This document shows, one piece after another, positions 43,148 through 51,811 of a stretch of DNA of 64,000 nt. The stretch comes from Prevotella sp. (GTDB lineage: Bacteria > Bacteroidota > Bacteroidia > Bacteroidales > Bacteroidaceae): the NCBI GenBank assembly GCA_017470345.1, contig JAFUEP010000030.1, positions 1-64,000 on the forward strand, in the 5' to 3' direction. The position numbers and the translations under genes are program-made. Numbering within the stretch: position 1 is the stretch's first letter; each line of letters opens with the position of its first letter. Below the pieces are notes generated by a model that saw nothing but the letters and a program-made list of their open reading frames with translations, was not told where the DNA came from and searched no databases.

Positions 43148-43975
43148 ATGCAGACCCAGATAGAAAAGCTCTACAGCCAGCACTACAAAGAACTATGGCA
43201 GACAGCTCGCAACCTGCTTGGCAACGACGAGGAAGCACGCGATGCCGTCAGCGACGTCTTCACCGACTTGCTGGCCACGAACAAGGCGCTCTTGCCGGGC
43301 CCGAGAGCAACCAGCTATCTGCAAGTCAGCGTGCGCAATCGCTGTCTGAACATGCTTGAGCACCGAAAGGTGGTTAAGGCCACGAAACAGATGATTCCCC
43401 ACGACAATGTGACGACAGACTATGAGGAGCCGCCACTCGACAAGGTGTTAGACTACATGGACTCGGCCCTTACCGACAAAACAAGCAACGTCATGAAACA
43501 GCGTTTCCTCGGACGGAAGAAGTATGATGAGATTGCTACTGAGATGGGGATTAGCCGTAAGTCTGTCTACAAGCATCTGTCACAGGGTCTTCATCAGTTG
43601 CGCACATATTTTGCCTGGTATTACGCCTGTCTCGCCCTGTTGTTGCTGCTCTCTGGCATGGCTTATGCCGTCTATCGTCATACACGACTTCGTCATGCCT
43701 CTGATACAGTTGCCGAACCCGTCACGACGACACAAAAGGTTGATTCAGAAATTCCCTCCACTATTCACTATGAAGACGCCACGTTGGAGCAAATCCTCAC
43801 CGACATTGCCTCTTATCACAACGTGAAGTTGCATTTCCTCAACGACAAAGCCCGCCAACTGCGTCTACACTTCGACTGGGTTCAGGCGGAGCCTTTGAAC
43901 AGTACCATCCTTACACTCGATGCCTTCCAGAACATCAGCGTCGAACTACGTGACAAGACCCTCATTGTCAGATGA
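43148..43975 (+). CDS. ECF sigma factor fused to membrane helix and DUF4974
   Basis: 275 residues. Sigma region 2 spans about 5-75 (LYSQHYKELWQTARNLLGN, ARDAVSDVFTDLL, SYLQVSVRNRCLNML) and region 4 about 95-155 (VMKQRFLGRKKYDEIA, MGISRKSVYKHLSQGLHQL). A single membrane helix follows (FAWYYACLALLLLLSGMAYAVY, 155-176), then a periplasmic domain at 205-275 (IHYEDATLEQILTDIASYHNVKL ... TLIVR) that matches the FecR C-terminal DUF4974. FecI-type sigma and FecR-type anti-sigma are normally two proteins; here the cytoplasmic inhibitor part is lost and the sigma factor is tethered to the sensor domain. It leads a four-gene operon with ATGA junctions. No TAnnTTTG box is seen before it. Confidence 0.82.
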   Translation: MQTQIEKLYSQHYKELWQTARNLLGNDEEARDAVSDVFTDLLATNKALLPGPRATSYLQVSVRNRCLNMLEHRKVVKATKQMIPHDNVTTDYEEPPLDKVLDYMDSALTDKTSNVMKQRFLGRKKYDEIATEMGISRKSVYKHLSQGLHQLRTYFAWYYACLALLLLLSGMAYAVYRHTRLRHASDTVAEPVTTTQKVDSEIPSTIHYEDATLEQILTDIASYHNVKLHFLNDKARQLRLHFDWVQAEPLNSTILTLDAFQNISVELRDKTLIVR

Positions 43976-45351
43976 AACACCTCTCATCACTTCTGTTATG
44001 TCTCCTCCTGTTTAGGTCTTATTCGACAAAGGCCCAGCTCGTCAGCCGCAACTACCGCGACTGCCCCATGACGCAGGTATTGTCCGATCTCAGCAAGGCA
44101 GCTCAGCCAAGACTACACATAGCTTTCATCTATAACGACCTGGAAGACTATACCGTCACCCAGCAGTTCGACTCTCTGACCATCCCCGAAGCCGTCCGCA
44201 AATGCATCGGTTTCTATCCCATCAGTGTCACGCAACGCGGTGACTCACTGCTCCTCATCGAGTGTACACAGAAAAAGACCTACAAACTCATCGGGAGATT
44301 GATTGACGAGCACAACATGCCCGTCAGCTATGCCAATATCACCTTGACGTCGACCACCGACACCACACATATATTAAATAAAGGTGTCAGCAATCAGAAC
44401 GGCCGCTTAGTCATTCCCTGCGACTCACCCGTCGTCATCGTTCGCATTAGCCACGTAGGATATCAGCCCATCAGTCGTCGGATAAAGGCAACAGATATAG
44501 GAGACATCAAAATGTCGGCCGCCACGGAGCAGCTTAACAGCATCAACGTCAAGGCCTCACTTGACAAACGCGCTGAAAAGGAATACCTACGATTACAGCA
44601 CAAAGTGGAGGAGGCCATTTGGGACATGCCCCTGCCACAGTTCAGTCTCGACACAGTCCCTCATCAGTTCAAGAATGCTGCAGCCGTCGTCCTGGCTGAA
44701 TATGACAGCATCGCCTACGTAATGGCAGAAAAGAAATACTCACAACTCTTTGGGAGTAAGACAAAAAGCCGTTGGCTGCGTACGCACCACCTTCACCGTA
44801 TCCGTTACCTCATCAACAGGGAGGAAGCCATCAGCAAGCTGTCTATCCTAACCTTCTCAAAGCGCACCGACATCACCAACTACATGATGTACAAGATGAC
44901 TGTCGTCGGCATACATATCGTCAAGCCCGACGGCAGCATAAGAACCGTCGACACCTTTAACTACTTCAAGCCCCAAGCACACAAAAGGCTCTCATCGCCC
45001 GACGAAACTGACAGCATCAGTATTGGTCCACTGGAAACGGGCGACATTCTTGATATTTTCTTTTATCACAACTTTAATGAGCCTATAACGCCCTACCGTC
45101 TCTTGATCCCCTCATCGTTTCCCGTAGTGAACTACAAAGCCCGGGTCGTTGCCGACGATGATGTGCAGATGCAATATTCTGAACTCGGAATTCCGCCGGC
45201 AGCACGCCATCAAGACGTCAGGACACCAACCATTGCGCTCGCTTATGACTTGAACCACTACACCGCTAATCACCCGAGCTATACCGACATTGAGGTAAGA
45301 ATCGATGCCGGACACCGAAAGAACAAAACAAAACATACAATATCAAAATGA
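43972..45351 (+). CDS. STN / carboxypeptidase-like / DUF3857-like envelope protein
   Basis: 459 residues with a signal peptide (SSLLLCLLLFRSYSTKAQ). Residues 23-97 form an STN domain (CPMTQVLSDLSKAAQPRLHI...VTQRGDSLLLI), the partner that FecR-type domains bind in TonB receptors. Residues 104-185 form a CarboxypepD_reg sandwich (GRLIDEHNMPVSYANITL, VGYQPIS). Instead of a TonB plug and barrel, the rest (190-459) is a soluble domain whose GPLETGDILDIFFY and following strands resemble DUF3857. ATG overlaps the sigma gene stop, so it is the likely periplasmic partner of the DUF4974 domain. Confidence 0.72.
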   Translation: MKHLSSLLLCLLLFRSYSTKAQLVSRNYRDCPMTQVLSDLSKAAQPRLHIAFIYNDLEDYTVTQQFDSLTIPEAVRKCIGFYPISVTQRGDSLLLIECTQKKTYKLIGRLIDEHNMPVSYANITLTSTTDTTHILNKGVSNQNGRLVIPCDSPVVIVRISHVGYQPISRRIKATDIGDIKMSAATEQLNSINVKASLDKRAEKEYLRLQHKVEEAIWDMPLPQFSLDTVPHQFKNAAAVVLAEYDSIAYVMAEKKYSQLFGSKTKSRWLRTHHLHRIRYLINREEAISKLSILTFSKRTDITNYMMYKMTVVGIHIVKPDGSIRTVDTFNYFKPQAHKRLSSPDETDSISIGPLETGDILDIFFYHNFNEPITPYRLLIPSSFPVVNYKARVVADDDVQMQYSELGIPPAARHQDVRTPTIALAYDLNHYTANHPSYTDIEVRIDAGHRKNKTKHTISK

Positions 45352-45986
45352 GAATCAAAACAGTTATCATCGCTCTCAGCCTCATAATGGGTATGGGAGC
45401 ACACGCACAAGAGGAACAGAAAAACGATGCCGACAACAACGGCTACTTCACCATGGAGCCGACCAAAGCCGTCAAGTCGACAGAGCAAGCCTTTTCTATC
45501 AACTTCTCCCCAGGATGGATCACCTCGAAAGTGTCAACACCACAAGAAGAATGCTCGTGGCAATTAGGAATGGGCTATGAAGTGAAATACCGTTGTCTGT
45601 TTCGTCGCGGCTACGGTTTCGGACTTTCATACGCTCACAACAGCACCTCATACTCTGGTGGCTATGACTTAGGTCAGAACTTCATCCTCGGCTCGTTCGT
45701 CTATGGCGGGCAGATTGGCAAACAATGGTATGCCACCGTCGAAACAGGACTTGGCTATGCCAACTATACAGACGGGGGCGAGAAAGTCAACGACGGATTA
45801 GGGTCTAAATACGGCCTTGGCATTGAATATCAGCTGGGCTCTATCTTCGGCATCGGGCTTGATGTGGCCTATCACACTGCCATATTCTCGAAGGACGACA
45901 ACTTCAACTATTACTACAACGACAGCAATCGGGCGAACGGATTCCACCGACTGAGCATCAACATCGGACTGAGACTATACCTATGA
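45348..45986 (+). CDS. Small outer-membrane beta-barrel protein
   Basis: 212 residues: signal peptide (VIIALSLIMGMGAHAQ), then alternating aromatic/glycine strands (WQLGMGYEVKYRCLFRRGYGFGLSYAHN, QWYATVETGLGYANYTDGG, YGLGIEYQLGSIFGIGLDVAYH) and the barrel-type C-terminus LSINIGLRLYL. An eight- to ten-strand barrel of the porin-like beta-brl family is likely. Coupled by ATGA overlaps to the STN gene before it and the next gene. Confidence 0.72.
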   Translation: MRIKTVIIALSLIMGMGAHAQEEQKNDADNNGYFTMEPTKAVKSTEQAFSINFSPGWITSKVSTPQEECSWQLGMGYEVKYRCLFRRGYGFGLSYAHNSTSYSGGYDLGQNFILGSFVYGGQIGKQWYATVETGLGYANYTDGGEKVNDGLGSKYGLGIEYQLGSIFGIGLDVAYHTAIFSKDDNFNYYYNDSNRANGFHRLSINIGLRLYL

Positions 45987-46618
45987 AACAGCTCATCACC
46001 CTCATCTGCTTCGTCATGATGGCAGCAACAGGCAAGGCTCAACCAAGCCGCTACTGCATGAACGCGGCCGACTACCTCAACGACATCTGGCACCCCACCC
46101 CCGGGGTGCTCCAGATGAAGCACCGTTCCAAAGGGCAGGCTATATGGTTTGGCGGTGCCACCTATCGTCCCTACAGCGGACACAAGCCTACCGACAAGCT
46201 GCTGAAGAAGCAGGCGTTGTTCATTGTGCACCACGATTCGCTCTACATCAACTGCCGCCACCTGAACTGCCAAGGGATCAAGTTCGGCAATTGGTATGCA
46301 CCCGCCTTCGTCTTCGATCGAGACTATGTATTGTTCGCGGCACCCAGCATCAAGAGTCGCCAGGATGCCACAATGGCAGGTTTCTTCTTCGGCATCGCCG
46401 GGGCAGCAACTGTTGCACTATCATCGTCAAACGACTTTTGCTGTTACATCTACAACCCCTCCACAGGACTCTCTGAATTGATCGACGAACCTATCTTACG
46501 CCGGCTCATCGGAGAGCGCGTCGATCTTCAGGACGCTTTAGACCAAACCGAGCTCAAGCACCGTCTTCTGCCAGAGACCGTTCTGCCCATGCTCCGCAAA
46601 GCAGGTCTCGTCGAATGA
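45983..46618 (+). CDS. Secreted protein of unknown function, end of sigma operon
   Basis: 211 residues with a signal peptide (LITLICFVMMAATGKAQ). Features: CMNAADYLNDIWHPTPG, repeated aromatic strands (FGNWYAPAFVFDRDYVLFA) and a hydrophobic GFFFGIAGAATVALSSS near the middle that could be a membrane helix or buried strand; helical C-terminus. No family was recognised with confidence. Its start overlaps the barrel gene (ATGA). Confidence 0.65.
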   Translation: MKQLITLICFVMMAATGKAQPSRYCMNAADYLNDIWHPTPGVLQMKHRSKGQAIWFGGATYRPYSGHKPTDKLLKKQALFIVHHDSLYINCRHLNCQGIKFGNWYAPAFVFDRDYVLFAAPSIKSRQDATMAGFFFGIAGAATVALSSSNDFCCYIYNPSTGLSELIDEPILRRLIGERVDLQDALDQTELKHRLLPETVLPMLRKAGLVE

Positions 46619-46705
46619 TGGGCATGAACGAGCTTCTGGCAGGACAAAGACACCTCCAACCGTGTTTTTTTTCTCATTATATCCTTCCATTTGGATTTTT
46701 TTTTG

Positions 46706-46713
46706 TAACTTTG
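46706..46713 (+). promoter_or_regulatory. -7 box of the corA transcript
   Basis: TAACTTTG, with a TTTG 12 bp upstream (46690-46693), closer than usual. The corA ATG is about 190 bp downstream, so a long leader is made. Confidence 0.55.
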
Positions 46714-46766
46714 CAGCCGTAAAAGTGAAAACGACATTAGTCAAACCAAAAAAGGAGACAGAAATT

Positions 46767-46802
46767 ATGGACGATTACCCGGCGGACAGTATTAAACGTT
46801 AG
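46767..46802 (+). CDS. Putative corA leader peptide MDDYPADSIKR
   Basis: An 11-codon reading frame (ATG 46767, TAG 46800) in the corA leader. It follows an AAAGGAGACAG stretch, a Shine-Dalgarno-like sequence unusual for this phylum. The peptide starts with acidic residues around a proline (DDYP-D), the pattern that destabilises translating ribosomes at low Mg2+ in the E. coli/Salmonella MgtL leader. Function is inferred. Confidence 0.4.
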   Translation: MDDYPADSIKR

Positions 46803-46906
46803 GCCAGGGGAGCAGGGGCAAGGCCGCTAATCCTCTTGCCACTTTCGTGTCGACCCTACGTGTCGACAGACTTTATTACTTTCTCGTTACTAAAAGGATT
46901 AGCACA
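46803..46906 (+). promoter_or_regulatory. corA leader hairpins
   Basis: After the leader peptide, GGCAAG (46817-46822) can pair with CTTGCC (46835-46840), and TGTCGAC (46848-46854) with GTCGACA (46862-46868). With the small reading frame upstream they could form an attenuation-type switch. No M-box consensus was recognised. Confidence 0.35.
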
Positions 46907-47833
46907 ATGAAAAGCTATTGGAACACCCAAGGTGGGCTCAGCCAACTCCAGGAGTGGCAGCCCAACTGCTGGATACAACTGACGTGTCCGACGGAAGAGG
47001 ATCAGAGAGAACTGGAACAGCGCTTCGGCATACCCGACTACTTCATCAGCGACATCAGCGACACGGACGAGCGTGCCCGCTATGAATACGACGACGGATG
47101 GATGCTCATCATCCTGCGCATCCCCTACGTCAAGGAGGTGCGCTCGCGCACGCCTTATACGACGGTGCCGCTTGGCATCATCCATAAGCGCGACGTGACA
47201 ATCACGGTGTGCTACTACGAGACGAACATGATGATCGACTTCGTCTCCTACCAGCAGAAGCGCGGCGTGGGCTTCACGGACTATGTCGACATGATCTTCC
47301 GCCTGTTCTACTCCTCCGCCGTATGGTATCTGAAGCGCCTGAAGCAGATCAACTCGCTCATCGACAAGGCAAAGCGCAACCTGGACAAGGAGGTGAACAA
47401 CGAGAGCCTCATCGGACTCAGCCGTCTGCAGGACTCGCTGACATACTTCCAGACGTCGATCCGGGGCAACGAGACGCTGCTGTCGAAGCTGAAGTTCAAG
47501 CTTCAGATTGACGAGCTGGACGCCGACCTCATCGAGGACGTCGGCATCGAGATGACGCAGGCCCGCGAGACAACCAGCATCTACACGGACATCCTGGAGT
47601 CGACGATGGACACGTATCAGAGCATCATCAACAACAACATGAACAATGTGATGCGTACGCTCACGTCTGTGACCATCATCATGATGTTCCCCACGCTCAT
47701 TGCATCGCTCTTCGGCATGAACCTCATCAACGGCATGGAGCAGAAGAGCTACGGCTTCTGCCTGGCCCTCATCATCTCCGTGCTGGTCTCTGGAGCCGCC
47801 TGGTGGTTCTTCAGGCACAAGAGACTGGTCTGA
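46907..47833 (+). CDS. corA: CorA-family Mg2+/divalent cation channel
   Basis: 308 residues from the ATG at 46907 (the extra 20 upstream residues are leader sequence). Long cytoplasmic domain with helical funnel (SSAVWYLKRLKQINSLIDKAKRNLDKEV), then TM1 ending in the universal GMN (SLFGMNLING) and TM2 followed by a basic tail (FFRHKRLV). Forms a pentameric Mg2+ channel. Its leader may give Mg2+-responsive control. Confidence 0.93.
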   Translation: MKSYWNTQGGLSQLQEWQPNCWIQLTCPTEEDQRELEQRFGIPDYFISDISDTDERARYEYDDGWMLIILRIPYVKEVRSRTPYTTVPLGIIHKRDVTITVCYYETNMMIDFVSYQQKRGVGFTDYVDMIFRLFYSSAVWYLKRLKQINSLIDKAKRNLDKEVNNESLIGLSRLQDSLTYFQTSIRGNETLLSKLKFKLQIDELDADLIEDVGIEMTQARETTSIYTDILESTMDTYQSIINNNMNNVMRTLTSVTIIMMFPTLIASLFGMNLINGMEQKSYGFCLALIISVLVSGAAWWFFRHKRLV

Positions 47834-47859
47834 TTTAAGGGAAAAACGAAGAGTGAAAA

Positions 47860-47984
47860 GTGAAAAATTTGCTGCCGCCATTCCTTCTCGTGACAGGATG
47901 GCGGCAGCAAATTTTTCACTCTTCACTATTCACTATTTCCTTTTAAATATGGCGGCAGCAAATTTTTCACTTTTCACCATTCAC
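47860..47984. repeat. Long inverted repeat and heptamers between corA and hrpB
   Basis: A perfect 22-bp inverted repeat (47860-47881 and 47898-47919, 16-base loop) joins CTGCCGCC to a TTTTTCAC tail. A third copy of the right arm lies at 47949-47970. TTTTCAC/TCTTCAC/TATTCAC heptamers follow (47913-47933, 47964-47984). HrpB's stop (47974-47976) is inside the array. Probable bidirectional terminator. Confidence 0.8.
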
Positions 47985-50493
47985 TTTTCCTTTTCACTCC
48001 CTTAACGGGAGTGGCTTCCAGCGGATTGTCGGGCCAGGAATGCTTGGGATATCGCCGGCGCAGCTCCTTACGCACCTCGAAATAGGTCGTTTGCCAGAAG
48101 CTGCGAAGGTCGGTGGTGAGTTGCACCGGCTTGAAGCCTGGCGAGAGCAGCTCCATCAGGACGGGAGCGCCGTCGGCCAAGGGTGTGTCTACGAGGCCGA
48201 AACATTCCTGCAGACGGACCCGCAAGACAGGCATCTCGGCCCCCACACGATATTCCAGACGGATGCGGCTGCCGGTGGGGACGACGACATGGGTCGGAGC
48301 CAGTCGGTCTACGGCCTGCTGCTGTTCGTAGTCGAGACGGCTCCATATCACCTGGCAGAGATCTATTTTCTTCAGCTCCGCAGTCCGGGATGCCCGGCCG
48401 ATAAAGACGGGGCCCCACTCAGGGGCACTACGGCAGATGGTCGGCGAGTCCACTGCCGGGAGCCCCAGCTCTTCGTGACGGGCTGCAATGAAGGCTATTC
48501 TCCTCTGCAAATTCTGCACCTCATCTGAGAAGGACAGTATCGACAGGCCGTTCCCCACGATGGCCTCGCAGACCACTCTTTGCACAGCTTCACCCAGATC
48601 GCCTGCCAATGGCCTCGACGAGAGCAGTATGTTGCCGATGCGGCGCTCCCGACGAGCCACCACGGCCGCGGCCTTCGCGTCCCAGAAAATTGCATCCCGC
48701 TCGCAGGCATAATCTGCCAAATCGGCAGGGTCGACCATGCTCGCAAGAAAGACTTTTCCTGTGCCGCCCGGCTTCTGGTGCATCGAGGCGGCAACGATCC
48801 ACTCTTCGCCGACAAGTGGGTCGGACGGCTCCACTGCCACGAGTTCTCCACTTGACAACTGGAATATTCCTACACCTTCGCGCCAAGCCTTTCCGATACG
48901 CTCGGGATAGGCCGAAGCAAGGAGGGCCCCCACGTCGGAGGGGCTGACCGAGGCGTTGTCTTCCTTCGCATGAACCATGTCGGCATATTGGCGCGCGATT
49001 CTCATGATCCGGGTCCAACGCCCCGACCTTCCTGAACGGCGCTCACGACGAAGGGCCTCAATCCGTATTGACAAAGAAGCCTCACCCTCGGCAGCCATCG
49101 GGTCTTTCTCTTCCAACAGCGCAGCGATATCGGCCGCAAGGGCGCGCATCCCGGGGGTGGCGGCCTTCAGCAACATGCTGGCTATACGCGGATGGCAAGG
49201 CATCTTAGAGAGCGACTTGCCACGGCTGGTCACACGGCCCTCATCATCTATAGCTCCGAGCGACTGGAGCAACCGACGGGCATAGACGAGCGACGCCCGC
49301 GGCGGAGGAGTCAGCCATGGCAGTCGCTCTGCCTCGCGCTCACCCCAGACGGCGACGTCGAGCATCAGCGGCGTGAGGTCGGCATCGACGATTTCAGGTT
49401 TCCTCACCGTCTCCATCCTAGATTCCGTGGGGACGCTCCACAGACGATAGCACACGCCTGAGGCCACACGTCCGGCCCGACCAGCCCGCTGCCGGGCCAT
49501 GTCCAGCGTAATCCGCACTGTCTCCAAACGGTTTAATCCGCTACGGGCATCAAAGACCATCTTGCGACACAGGCCGCCATCGACCACTACGCGCACGCCC
49601 TCGATCGTCAGCGACGTTTCGGCTATCGGAGTGGCCAGCACGACCTTGCGCTCGCCGGGCAGGCTCGGAGCGACGGCACGTGCCTGTTCTTCGATGCTGA
49701 GCAGGCCATAGAGAGGCATCACCTTCGTGGAGCCGAGGCTGCAGGACAATCTTTCCGCCACACTTCGGATCTCGCCCTCGCCAGGCAGGAAGGCCAGGAT
49801 GTCGCCCTCGTGCTCACGATGGGCGCGGACGACGGTCCTTGCCACCAACTGCACGACATTGAGACGATCCGACTCCTCCTCCGTATGAATGATGTCAACG
49901 GGAAACATCTTTCCCTCACACTCCAGCACCGGACAATGCAGCGCCGAGGACAGGGCCGACGTGTCTATAGTGGCCGACATGATGACAAGCCGGAGATCGT
50001 CGCGAAGCAGCTCCTGGCACTGCCTTGTCAGCGCAAAGGCCTCATCGGTGTTCAGGCTCCGTTCGTGGAACTCGTCGAAGATGACGATGGCGACGCCTTC
50101 CAAGGTCGGATCGTCGATCAGCATACGGGTCAGGACGCCTTCTGTGACCACTTCAATACGCGTCTTGCCCGACACGCGGCTCTCAAAGCGCATGCGATAG
50201 CCCACCGTCCGGCCCACCTCTTCGCCAAGCAGCCATGCCATGCGCGAGGCAACCTGTCTGGCCGCCACACGGCGAGGTTCGAGCATGATGATCTTAGCGG
50301 AATCATCAGCCATGCCGTCAAGAATCGTCAGCGGCAGGAGCGTCGACTTGCCGGCGCCTGGCGCCGCCGTCACGATGGCGGTCGACACGGACTGCAGCGT
50401 CTCGTTCAGAGTATCAGCTATCCTGTATGCGGGCAGCGCCGAGGCCACCGACTGGTGTGCTATAGGGAATATACGATTAGGCTCATTTCTCAT
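47974..50493 (-). CDS. hrpB: ATP-dependent helicase HrpB
   Basis: 839 residues from the ATG at 50493 (an in-frame TTG lies at 50517). DEAH-box motifs: TAAPGAGKSTLLPL, FDEFHERSLNTD, VIMSATID, GRAGRVASGVCYRLW. The C-terminal HrpB-specific region includes LDYEQQQAVDRLAPTHVVVPTGSRI and KHSWPDNPLEATPVKG, typical for the family. RNA or DNA helicase of unclear role in most bacteria. The last six residues (KRKSEW) and the stop derive from heptamer repeat sequence. Confidence 0.93.
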   Translation of the reverse strand: MRNEPNRIFPIAHQSVASALPAYRIADTLNETLQSVSTAIVTAAPGAGKSTLLPLTILDGMADDSAKIIMLEPRRVAARQVASRMAWLLGEEVGRTVGYRMRFESRVSGKTRIEVVTEGVLTRMLIDDPTLEGVAIVIFDEFHERSLNTDEAFALTRQCQELLRDDLRLVIMSATIDTSALSSALHCPVLECEGKMFPVDIIHTEEESDRLNVVQLVARTVVRAHREHEGDILAFLPGEGEIRSVAERLSCSLGSTKVMPLYGLLSIEEQARAVAPSLPGERKVVLATPIAETSLTIEGVRVVVDGGLCRKMVFDARSGLNRLETVRITLDMARQRAGRAGRVASGVCYRLWSVPTESRMETVRKPEIVDADLTPLMLDVAVWGEREAERLPWLTPPPRASLVYARRLLQSLGAIDDEGRVTSRGKSLSKMPCHPRIASMLLKAATPGMRALAADIAALLEEKDPMAAEGEASLSIRIEALRRERRSGRSGRWTRIMRIARQYADMVHAKEDNASVSPSDVGALLASAYPERIGKAWREGVGIFQLSSGELVAVEPSDPLVGEEWIVAASMHQKPGGTGKVFLASMVDPADLADYACERDAIFWDAKAAAVVARRERRIGNILLSSRPLAGDLGEAVQRVVCEAIVGNGLSILSFSDEVQNLQRRIAFIAARHEELGLPAVDSPTICRSAPEWGPVFIGRASRTAELKKIDLCQVIWSRLDYEQQQAVDRLAPTHVVVPTGSRIRLEYRVGAEMPVLRVRLQECFGLVDTPLADGAPVLMELLSPGFKPVQLTTDLRSFWQTTYFEVRKELRRRYPKHSWPDNPLEATPVKGVKRKSEW

Positions 50494-50544
50494 ACCATTG
50501 ACAATTTCAGGATGCAAAGATGCAAATAATTTTTTAAAACATAG

Positions 50545-50583
50545 GGATTTTCCCCTACTTATTTAGGGAAAATCCTTTTTTTT
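50545..50583 (+). terminator. Hairpin with T-tract upstream of a promoter
   Basis: GGATTTTCCC (50545-50554) pairs with GGGAAAATCC (50566-50575), followed by eight T residues. No plus-strand gene ends here; hrpB is on the other strand. It could stop antisense transcripts or insulate the promoter at 50600. Confidence 0.6.
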
Positions 50584-50599
50584 GCTCATTTATTGTCCG

Positions 50600-50607
50600 T
50601 ACCTTTG
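50600..50607 (+). promoter_or_regulatory. -7 box of the disordered secreted protein gene
   Basis: TACCTTTG, 55 bp before the ATG, with TTTG (50581-50584) 15 bp upstream. Confidence 0.55.
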
Positions 50608-50662
50608 CATCAGAAACAAGAAAATAACAACGAATGTCGAACCTTTTTAAAAGACTACAATT

Positions 50663-51781
50663 ATGAAGAAGATGATGTTTACCCTGTTCGCCATGCTGAC
50701 GATAGCAGCAACGGCAAGTGCCATGTCATACGAGCAGGCACGCAACGAGGCTCTCTTCCTGACCGACAAGATGGCTTATGAGCTGAACCTGACCGACGAT
50801 CAGTATGAGGCAGCCTATGAGATAAACCTTGACTACCTGATGGGTGTCACCAGCCGCTACGACGTCTTCGGACCCTACTGGGAGCGCCGCAACCTCGACC
50901 TGAGCTACATCCTGTTCTCATGGCAGTGGGATATGTTCCGTGCAGCTTCCTACTTCTATCGTCCGCTCTACTGGAATGCAGGCTATTGGCACTTCGGCAT
51001 CTATGCCCGCTATCCGCATCGCGACTACTTCTACTTCGGACGCCCCCACTTCTATGCCTCCTATCGTGGCGGCCACAGCTGGCGGATGAATGGCGGTCGG
51101 AGCTGGTATGAGCACAGGCGCGACTTCTACCGTCCGGCAGGACGCACCCACGACAACCACATAGGCATGCGCAACGGCTTCGACCGTGGTGACTATCGCG
51201 GAGGACGCGTGGCCGGCGGCAGCTCGACTCGCCACAACCAGGGTCTGCAGGACCAGAACCGCGGCTCCTTCGGCTCGAACCGTAATAACGGTAACCGCAA
51301 CAACAACTACCAGGGCGACACTCGCCACGACAACCGCAGCAACGGCCAGGGCACGCTGGGCGGCAGCCGCCAGGACAACGGCACACGCACACGTGGCACA
51401 CTCGAAGGCGGCCGGCAGGACAATGGCGTGCGCAACAGCAACGGCACCTTCGGAGGCTCGCGTCGCACGACGACGCCCAGCGGCACCATCAGCCGTCAGA
51501 ATTCGACGACCACCAGGTCGGCACAGGTAGCCCCCCAGGTGCGTCGCGAGGCAGACTTCAACAGCCAGCGCAGCGCCAACTTCTCATCACAGCGCACCGC
51601 CCCCGTCAGGACTGAGCGCAGCGTTTCAGGCGGCTCGTTCGGAGGCAGCCGCTCGAGTGCAGGCTCCGGCAGCGTGAGATCGTCGGCCCCTACCCGCTCG
51701 TCAAGCGCCAGCCACAGCAGTGCTGCAGGCGGCAGTCGCAGCGGCGGCAGCCATGGCAACTTCGGAGGCTCACGCCGATAA
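50663..51781 (+). CDS. Secreted Arg/Gly/Ser/Asn-rich disordered protein
   Basis: 372 residues. Signal peptide (MFTLFAMLTIAATASA), then a short ordered part (20-110) with LTDKMAYELNLTDDQYEAAYEIN, like a Spy/DUF-type helical pair, and a Tyr/Trp/His-rich segment (FYRPLYWNAGYWHFGIYARYP). From about 115 on it is low complexity: repeated GGSR, NGN, RTRGTLEGGRQDNG and FGGSRR words. The tail is strongly basic. It may bind envelope polyanions or form a condensate-like layer. No family was recognised. Convergent with the phosphatase gene. Confidence 0.7.
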   Translation: MKKMMFTLFAMLTIAATASAMSYEQARNEALFLTDKMAYELNLTDDQYEAAYEINLDYLMGVTSRYDVFGPYWERRNLDLSYILFSWQWDMFRAASYFYRPLYWNAGYWHFGIYARYPHRDYFYFGRPHFYASYRGGHSWRMNGGRSWYEHRRDFYRPAGRTHDNHIGMRNGFDRGDYRGGRVAGGSSTRHNQGLQDQNRGSFGSNRNNGNRNNNYQGDTRHDNRSNGQGTLGGSRQDNGTRTRGTLEGGRQDNGVRNSNGTFGGSRRTTTPSGTISRQNSTTTRSAQVAPQVRREADFNSQRSANFSSQRTAPVRTERSVSGGSFGGSRSSAGSGSVRSSAPTRSSSASHSSAAGGSRSGGSHGNFGGSRR

Positions 51782-51811
51782 CCCCGCCGACAACAATCAA
51801 TAGTTTTTTTT

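Noticed and set aside
46720..46906. M-box (ykoK) Mg2+ riboswitch before corA
   Set aside because: The region is short and the conserved M-box core could not be aligned; the leader-peptide reading explains more.
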